A stretch of 35,219 nucleotides of DNA from an uncultured Bacteroidota bacterium. GTDB lineage: Bacteria > Bacteroidota > Bacteroidia > Bacteroidales > VadinHA17. Every line of letters starts with the position of its first letter. Positions within the stretch are counted from its first letter, which is position 1. A program made the translations under genes and the position numbers. The stretch is taken from the NCBI GenBank assembly GCA_937864815.1, contig CALMJY010000123.1, positions 1 through 35,219 of the forward strand, written 5' to 3'. Below are positions 29,200-35,219 of this stretch, in pieces. The notes below the pieces were generated by a model that saw nothing but the letters and a program-made list of their open reading frames with translations, did no database searches and was not told the origin of the DNA.

Positions 29200-32103
29200 A
29201 TGGAAAAAATAAAGATTTGCAAAACCGGTATCATTTTCATGCTATCGCTTGTATTATTTCTGACAAGTCTGTCAGCTCAGAATACCACACCTCCGGGTAT
29301 CGAATTATTAAATGCACCTGTACTCTTCAGGGAGGGAGGAAAAGCTTTCCAGCAGATAGTTGTTAACTGCCGGTCGGAGAAAGAAGGAAAGATATTGATT
29401 TCCTATGAAGGGAAAACTTCTGTTAAGGATGTCCTGAAGAAAGGGATGAATAAATTCCTGGTAACAGTGCCGGCTGTAACAAAATCCAGGAAAATCACCA
29501 TAAATGTTAAGATCGATGAAGGTGAAGTTGCATCTTACTCAATAAATGTTGTTCCTCCCAAAAAATGGGATATATATCTGGTCCAGCATTCCCACACGGA
29601 TATTGGGTATACACGTCCCCAGTCGGAGATTCTGGCAGAACAGATGAGATATATTGACTATGTACTTGATTATTGTGATCAGACCGACAATCTGCCTGAT
29701 GAGTCAAAATTCCGATGGACATGCGAATCATCATGGGTTACTCGGGAATACCTGCGTTCTAGACCAAAGGTGCAGATTGAAAGATTTCTGAAAAGGATTT
29801 CAGAAGGAAGAATAGAGGTTATGGGAATGTATGCAAACATGGCCGAGATAGCTGATGAAAATGTGATGTTTGATTTTCTCCAGCCGCTGAAGGAATTCAG
29901 TAAGCTGAATATTCCTGTTAAGGCAGCCATGCAGAATGATGTAAATGGTATTGCATGGTGCATGCCCGACTATTTTAAAAACACCGGTGTAAAATATCTT
30001 ATAATGGGGATCAATGAAACAAGGTCGGTATTGCCTTTCGACAAGCCAACCTGTTTCTGGTGGGAATCTCCGTCGGGAGCAAGATTGCTCGCATTCAGGG
30101 CTGATCACTATATGACAGGTAATTTTTTCGGGGCAGAAGGTGAAATGATAAAGCCGGAAAACCTTCTTGGCCACCTTGCCGATCTTGATAAAAAGGGATA
30201 TCCTTTCGACAGGATCGGAGTCCAGTTTTCCGGGTATTTTACCGATAATGCACCCCCTTCAACAGCAGCATGTGCAAATGTAACAGCATGGAACAGGAAA
30301 TATGAGTTTCCCAAAATTAGACTCTCAGTGGCAAGCGAATTCCCCGAGTATGTTGAAAAGAATTATGCCGATAAGCTTCCTGTTTACAGAAATGCCTGGC
30401 TCGACTGGTGGACCGACGGATATGGTTCCACCTCACGCGAAACTGCAGAGTCGCGTAAGGCAAAGAATATCAAACAGGTTGATGAGGGATTGTTTGCAAT
30501 GGTTTCAGCAATGGGAGGGGAGCTTAATCCTGAGCTTGAATCAAATCTCGATCACATAAGTGAGAACATCATCTTCTTCGATGAGCATACATGCGGAGCT
30601 GATGAGAGTGTAAGTCACCCATATTCTGAGAATTCTACCAAACAATGGCTGCAGAAGGGAGCATATGCCTGGGAAGCACTTAAGAAAGTGACATTGTTAA
30701 ACGAGGAGGCACTTGCCAGGTTTCAGCCATATCTGAAAAAGGCTGATTTTCCGATTATTTATGTAATGAATCCGCTGGGGTGGGAAAGATCAGGCACTGT
30801 CAGTCTTTTTGTTGATTTTGAAGTACTTCCTATCCGCACAAGGACCAGGATTGTTGACATAGCAACTGGAGAAGAAGTACCGGCCCAGATTGTTTCAAAA
30901 AGGGCAGAAGGAGCCTGGTGGGTTCTTGAAGTAAAGGATATACCTGCTATGGGATATAAGGCACTTAAAATTGAACTGCCGGGATTTAATGCCAGGGATG
31001 ATGAGGAAGGGAATAGTGAAGTGCTTGAAAATGATTTTTATAAACTTGTTATTGACAAAACCACCGGATCTATAAATTCTCTGTATGACAAGGAACTTAA
31101 AATGGAACTTATTGATTCACAGAATCCTTTTAAATTAGGTCAGCCTGTACGGGAGACCAGTGAGAAACGGGATGTATCGCCCTTTATCAGGTCAACAGTC
31201 TCAAATGTAAAAATCGAAAAAGGAGTAAAGGGTTCTGTCTGGGAAAGTGTAAAGATCTCATCTGACCTCGATGGATTTGAGAAAGGACCTGAAGGGTCAC
31301 CAAAAGGAATAGATACTGAAATAAGACTGTATAACAACCGCAAGAAAATAGAGATCAGGTATATGGCTAGAAAGCTTATAATTACTGATCCGGAAGCCCT
31401 TTATATTGCATTTCCATTCTCATTGCCAGGTTCACGTATTGTATTTGAGACTATAGGCGGTATACTTTCACAGGGTCAGCAGTTGCCCGGTTCTTCAACA
31501 GACTGGAATGCAGCACAGAATTTTGTGGCAGTGCGTGGAAAAAGCGGACAGATAGTTGTTGTGAGCAATGAGGTTCCGCTGTGGCATTTCAGCGACTTCA
31601 ACATGAATAAGTACGACAGGACACCGGAGGCAGGCAAGACATGGCTCTATTCATGGGTTATGAATAACTACTGGTTTACCAACTTCAGGGCTTACCAGGA
31701 AGGAGCTTTCAGCTGGGGTTACCAGATAACATCTTCCTCTGATACTACTAACACATTTGCAACCAAGTATGCCTGGGGTGAAAGGAATCATTTTCCGACA
31801 AGAACTTTCCCTGCAGGTGAAAATGAATTAGCATCGCCTGTACTTGAAACGCTTAAGCTGACCGGTGACAAGAATGCAATGCTCACAAACAGCAGACCTT
31901 CATTTACAAAGCCAGGTGCGATTTTGCTGAGATTCCGTGAACTTGAAGGGACAAATGCTGAGGTTAAAGTATCATCGGCAGTACCCGGACGTGCTGTTAA
32001 AAAATTAACAGAAGTTAATGCCGTGGGTAAATTTGTCGGACAGCCGCTTGAGTCAATAAAGCTCAATCCTTTTGAAGTCAAGTTTATTGAGGTAGAATTT
32101 TAA
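29200..32103 (+). CDS. GH38-like (alpha-mannosidase family) secreted glycosidase
   Basis: Signal peptide; IYLVQHSHTDIGYTRPQSEIL, CESSWVTREYL, MQNDVNGIAWCMPDY; C-terminal beta domain. ATG at 29200 preferred over TTG at 29191. Confidence 0.85.
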   Translation: MEKIKICKTGIIFMLSLVLFLTSLSAQNTTPPGIELLNAPVLFREGGKAFQQIVVNCRSEKEGKILISYEGKTSVKDVLKKGMNKFLVTVPAVTKSRKITINVKIDEGEVASYSINVVPPKKWDIYLVQHSHTDIGYTRPQSEILAEQMRYIDYVLDYCDQTDNLPDESKFRWTCESSWVTREYLRSRPKVQIERFLKRISEGRIEVMGMYANMAEIADENVMFDFLQPLKEFSKLNIPVKAAMQNDVNGIAWCMPDYFKNTGVKYLIMGINETRSVLPFDKPTCFWWESPSGARLLAFRADHYMTGNFFGAEGEMIKPENLLGHLADLDKKGYPFDRIGVQFSGYFTDNAPPSTAACANVTAWNRKYEFPKIRLSVASEFPEYVEKNYADKLPVYRNAWLDWWTDGYGSTSRETAESRKAKNIKQVDEGLFAMVSAMGGELNPELESNLDHISENIIFFDEHTCGADESVSHPYSENSTKQWLQKGAYAWEALKKVTLLNEEALARFQPYLKKADFPIIYVMNPLGWERSGTVSLFVDFEVLPIRTRTRIVDIATGEEVPAQIVSKRAEGAWWVLEVKDIPAMGYKALKIELPGFNARDDEEGNSEVLENDFYKLVIDKTTGSINSLYDKELKMELIDSQNPFKLGQPVRETSEKRDVSPFIRSTVSNVKIEKGVKGSVWESVKISSDLDGFEKGPEGSPKGIDTEIRLYNNRKKIEIRYMARKLIITDPEALYIAFPFSLPGSRIVFETIGGILSQGQQLPGSSTDWNAAQNFVAVRGKSGQIVVVSNEVPLWHFSDFNMNKYDRTPEAGKTWLYSWVMNNYWFTNFRAYQEGAFSWGYQITSSSDTTNTFATKYAWGERNHFPTRTFPAGENELASPVLETLKLTGDKNAMLTNSRPSFTKPGAILLRFRELEGTNAEVKVSSAVPGRAVKKLTEVNAVGKFVGQPLESIKLNPFEVKFIEVEF

Positions 32104-32108
32104 TTACA

Positions 32109-32188
32109 GTTGGACGCTAGTGTGGATTTAGCGAAGCGTAATCCGTGCTGACAAATATGGCACCGATTGCAAATCGGCGCCAGCCAAC
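32109..32188. repeat. Branched palindromic element (outer stem enclosing two hairpins)
   Basis: GTTGG (32109-32113) / CCAAC (32184-32188) enclosing ggattta-gcgaagcg-taatcc and ggcaccgatt-gca-aatcggcgcc. Confidence 0.6.
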
Positions 32189-32271
32189 CATGATTTTAGT
32201 TTAACACAGATGACACACTGCCTTATTCCCCCTTTGAAGGGGGCGAGGGGGATGTTTAAAAAAGAAGCAAA

Positions 32272-33513
32272 ATGAATTCAAGAGAACGTATTCTTTCAGC
32301 AATCAGTCACATGCAACCCGACAGGGTACCGGTTGATCTTGGAGCTACACCCAGCTCCGGTATATCCGCTGTTGCATATCATAACCTGATACGACATCTG
32401 AGAATGACTCATCTGAAAAACAGGGTTTATGATGTCATTCAGCAGGTAACCCAACCTGAAATGGAACTCCTGAACCATTTCAATGTCGATGTACTGGATG
32501 TGGGACGCTTCTTTAACACTCCTGATGATTACTGGCAGGAGCTTGAGCTTATTAAGGGCGTTCCTGCCTTATACCCGAAATGGTTCAATCCTGTGAAACA
32601 GCCTGACAACAGCTGGCTGGCTCCGGGAAAGACAGGTGAGTTTATCGGTAAAATGCCTGTGGGGGCAACTTTCTTTGACCAGCAGATATTTCCATATCTT
32701 GACGGATACCCTTCTGATTACATCGATATTGGCAGGGAGATGTCGAGAGTAATATGGGGCGGATTCGGTTTCACCCCTTTCGATCACCTTGATGAAAAGG
32801 ATTTCTGGAAGATGCTGAGAGAGACTATAATTCGTGAAAAGGCAAAAACAGATAAGGCTCTTCTTATCGGAATCGGTTGTAACCTTTTTGAATGGGGAAC
32901 CTTCCTCAGGAGAATTGATAATTTCCTTATGGACCTTTACCTGGAACCGGAGAATGTTCACCGCCTGCTGGATAAACTGATGGAAGGACATATGGCATTC
33001 CTTGCCAAGATTTGTGAGTCGGTCGGCGATGTGGTTGATATTATAAAATTCGGCGATGACCTCGGGACCAATACAGGACCTTTCATGCCCAGGGAGACAT
33101 ATGATGAGTTTTTCGGTCCCAGACATAAGATCCTGTGTGATTATGTAAAATCCCATTCCACAGCACATACAATGCTGCACGTCTGCGGAGGTATTTATGA
33201 ACTCATCCCGGGACTCATCAATGCAGGATTTGAAATAATCAATCCGGTACAGATCAATGCAGTAAACATGGAACCGGAGCGGTTAAAGAAAGAATTCGGA
33301 AAGGATCTTACTTTCTGGGGTGGTGGCTGCAATACACAAAGTGTTCTTAATCAGGGAACCCCTGAAGAGATAAGGAAGCATGTGCTTCATAACCTTGAAG
33401 TATTCAGTAAAGACGGAGGATATGTTTTCAATACAATTCATAATATCCTTCCTGATGTGTCGCCTCAGAATGTTGTGGCTTTGTTTGATGCAGTTGAGGA
33501 GTTTAACCGGTAA
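32272..33513 (+). CDS. Uroporphyrinogen decarboxylase-superfamily protein (MtaA/CmuA-like methyltransferase)
   Basis: MNSRERILSAISHMQPDRVPVDLG; KFGDDLGTNTGPFM; HVCGG … GGGCNTQS (H-x-C-Xn-C). Confidence 0.88.
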   Translation: MNSRERILSAISHMQPDRVPVDLGATPSSGISAVAYHNLIRHLRMTHLKNRVYDVIQQVTQPEMELLNHFNVDVLDVGRFFNTPDDYWQELELIKGVPALYPKWFNPVKQPDNSWLAPGKTGEFIGKMPVGATFFDQQIFPYLDGYPSDYIDIGREMSRVIWGGFGFTPFDHLDEKDFWKMLRETIIREKAKTDKALLIGIGCNLFEWGTFLRRIDNFLMDLYLEPENVHRLLDKLMEGHMAFLAKICESVGDVVDIIKFGDDLGTNTGPFMPRETYDEFFGPRHKILCDYVKSHSTAHTMLHVCGGIYELIPGLINAGFEIINPVQINAVNMEPERLKKEFGKDLTFWGGGCNTQSVLNQGTPEEIRKHVLHNLEVFSKDGGYVFNTIHNILPDVSPQNVVALFDAVEEFNR

Positions 33514-33591
33514 CCGGTAATCGGTGATCGGTAATCGGTGATCGGTGATCGGTGATCGGTAATCGGTAATCGGTAATTTGTGATCGGTAAG
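33509..33591. repeat. Heptad tandem array (GGTRATC)~12
   Basis: ggtaacc ggtaatc ggtgatc ggtaatc ggtgatc ggtgatc ggtgatc ggtaatc ggtaatc ggtaatt tgtgatc ggtaag; overlaps the stop codon at 33511-33513. Confidence 0.95.
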
Positions 33592-33614
33592 ATAGTTTAT
33601 AATTATCAGATTTT

Positions 33615-34667
33615 TCAGTGTCTTCGGATCTCCTTCGCAGCCTCCACCATTGCCATAAACCCGTCAACCGGAATGTACCCCGGAATTGAATTACCTGAAC
33701 CAAGTCCGTAACCATTAGCTTTGGCACGGTATACTGTTCCCATCTCCAGAACATTCCTGTAAACTTCCTCCGGTTTATTAAGGATGATAAGATTAAGATC
33801 AAAGCCTCCAAAGAGGCCTATCCTTGAGGAATATTTATCAATCCACGCTATGAATGGAGCAATCTGATCTTCATTGGAATGTTTGGCATCTATCCCAAGA
33901 CCTATTATTTCATCCATAAGAGGGAAAATACAGCCACAACTGTGAAGAAGAAATTTTTTACCCGAAGAATGAACAAGGTCTATTACTCTCTTATACTGAG
34001 GGAAGATATGTTCTCTTATAATATCGGGCTCAAGCATTGTTGAAGTCTTGTGACCAAGGTCGTCTCCCATTCTGTAGAAGACAAAAAGATCGTGGTAATT
34101 TTCGATTAACCAGCTCCATAACTCCACCCATAGATCACCAATTTTTATAAATAGTTCACGGAAAAGATCCGGATCCATGCATTGCATTACACACAGATAT
34201 TCAAATCCCACAAGGTCCTGACTGGCCTCAAAGATTCCATACCCGCAACCGCCATAAGCCTTCATTCCCTGTGGTAAAGTTTTGCGAATAGCTTCAAAAT
34301 GAGGAATGTAAGTGGTTTTAAAAATCTGAGGAATTTCATTCCATGGATATTTATTGAAATCATCCCTGGTCTGGATCGGTCCCGCCATGCCTCCAAGAAT
34401 GGCGCCATGCCCGGGAAGAATATCGCAAATAGCAGCTTCAAAGTCGAAACCATCATACGTCATATTATTCCAGAAACCAATCACTTTTTTGTAATAACCT
34501 ACAAGGTCATCTCCTTTAAGACCTGCAGGATTTATATCCTCTCCAAGAGCTTTTGAGATAAATGGGGGATCAATGTGATGTTCATATAACGGTAATCTTT
34601 TTGGTCTCTGGTTATTAAGAACTGAGAGTAGATTTGTATAGTCAGGGGAGAAAGAGGGGTCTGTCAT
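33615..34667 (-). CDS. Uroporphyrinogen decarboxylase-superfamily protein
   Basis: LNNQRPKRLPLYEHHIDPPFI; YRMGDDLGHKTSTML; LLHSCGCIFPLMDEI; GLFGGFDLN. Confidence 0.85.
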   Translation of the reverse strand: MTDPSFSPDYTNLLSVLNNQRPKRLPLYEHHIDPPFISKALGEDINPAGLKGDDLVGYYKKVIGFWNNMTYDGFDFEAAICDILPGHGAILGGMAGPIQTRDDFNKYPWNEIPQIFKTTYIPHFEAIRKTLPQGMKAYGGCGYGIFEASQDLVGFEYLCVMQCMDPDLFRELFIKIGDLWVELWSWLIENYHDLFVFYRMGDDLGHKTSTMLEPDIIREHIFPQYKRVIDLVHSSGKKFLLHSCGCIFPLMDEIIGLGIDAKHSNEDQIAPFIAWIDKYSSRIGLFGGFDLNLIILNKPEEVYRNVLEMGTVYRAKANGYGLGSGNSIPGYIPVDGFMAMVEAAKEIRRH

Positions 34668-34702
34668 GTTGTAATAGTGAATTGTTAGAGTTAAAGGTAA
34701 TA

Positions 34703-34740
34703 AGTAATCGGTAATCGGTATTCAGTAGTATTCTGTAATC
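34703..34740. repeat. Heptad array, GGTAATC/GGTATTC family
   Basis: agtaatc ggtaatc ggtattc agtagtattc tgtaatc, 8 bp downstream of the minus-strand stop at 34749. Confidence 0.8.
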
Positions 34741-34748
34741 GGCTGGTT

Positions 34749-35138
34749 TTATTGGGATTTATTACAAAATGTTGAAGATTTATCAATCATAGAATGAAGC
34801 ATCTTACCTATGGATTCACATTTTTGAATTAATTCTTTGGCTATTTTGCTATCAATATAATTACATTCATCAGCTTCTTCAATCCAATGTTGGGTCTCAA
34901 GTTGTTCTGAATCAGCATCTGTAAGCTTAGAAATGAAATGGTTTTCATACCTTCGTTTACCCCAGGCTTCAGCTATCTGTGCTCCAACTGATCTTGAAGA
35001 TCTTCTTATCTGATCAGTCAATGAAAATTTTTCTTCAGAAGGGAAACCTTTAGTGATTATATAGATTTCTTTTGAAACCTCCCTGGCAAGCTTATATACT
35101 TCAAGGTCTCTAAAACTCTTCACATAAACCATATTCAA
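34749..35138 (-). CDS. Four-helix bundle protein (23S rRNA IVP / bAvd-like family)
   Basis: VKSFRDLEVYKLAREVSKEIYIITKGFPSEEKFSLTDQIRRSSRSVGAQIAEAWGKRRYENHFISKLTDADSEQLETQHWI. Confidence 0.92.
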   Translation of the reverse strand: MNMVYVKSFRDLEVYKLAREVSKEIYIITKGFPSEEKFSLTDQIRRSSRSVGAQIAEAWGKRRYENHFISKLTDADSEQLETQHWIEEADECNYIDSKIAKELIQKCESIGKMLHSMIDKSSTFCNKSQ

Positions 35139-35162
35139 ATCAAATTAAATTTCATATCAATT

Positions 35163-35219
35163 CTATACTGATTACCGAATACTGATTACCGAATACTGAT
35201 TACCGAATACTGATTACCG
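35163..35219. repeat. 14-bp tandem array (GAATACT GATTACC)n, continuing past the window end
   Basis: GATTACC at 35170, 35184, 35198 and 35212 with exact 14-bp period; reverse complement of the GGTAATC/AGTATTC heptads. Confidence 0.95.

Noticed and set aside
32109-32188. GTTGGAC … CCAAC ends enclosing hairpins, resembling an integron attC site
   Set aside because: attC needs RYYYAAC at the 5' side and GTTRRRY at the 3' side; here the order is reversed and the right end (AGCCAAC) does not fit. No integrase or cassette array is visible.
32569-33180. 203-aa minus-strand ORF
   Set aside because: Antisense to the UroD-like CDS with recognisable family motifs on the plus strand.
33503-33811. 102-aa minus-strand ORF ending in YRSQITDYRLPITDHRSPITDHRLPVTG
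   Set aside because: It reads through the heptad array and antisense/out-of-frame over the UroD-like gene; the repetitive tail is a translation artefact of the repeat.
34749-35138. Four-helix-bundle gene considered as an rRNA intervening sequence or a DGR component
   Set aside because: No 23S rRNA sequence flanks it, and no reverse transcriptase, TR or VR was seen in the window; DGR is only an open question to the right of the window.
33509-35219. Heptad/14-bp arrays considered as a CRISPR array
   Set aside because: Units are 7 or 14 bp with no unique spacers and no cas genes.

Overview
The window looks like a Bacteroidota (probably Bacteroidales) chromosome segment: SPII lipoproteins, TonB receptors with carboxypeptidase-regulatory-like N-termini, and TAnnTTTG-type promoter elements. 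It contains, in order: a selD + cysteine synthase-like pair; a GH10-like lipoprotein; a PQQ-propeller membrane protein; a hybrid sensor kinase; a PhoB/PhoR-type two-component system next to a TonB receptor / Ig-like lipoprotein pair; a FadL-type porin; a glycan-degradation cluster (GH106-like, sulfatase, TonB receptor, DUF1080, GH38-like); two UroD/MtaA-superfamily proteins; and an orphan four-helix-bundle (23S-IVP/bAvd-like) gene. No rRNA, tRNA, CRISPR array or intact IS was recognised. The strongest non-gene signals are: (1) heptanucleotide tandem repeats directly downstream of four stop codons, with inverted-orientation arrays bracketing the four-helix-bundle gene; (2) a five-copy, exactly 11-bp-phased TGTTAC array upstream of the TonB receptor, with a related site upstream of the PhoB-like gene, i.e. 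a Pho-box-like element; (3) a decayed ~145-bp duplicate of the PhoR ATPase region; (4) an orphan plus-strand terminator suggesting a small RNA; (5) several families of palindromic intergenic repeats. All protein names are from motif recognition only; no database search was run.
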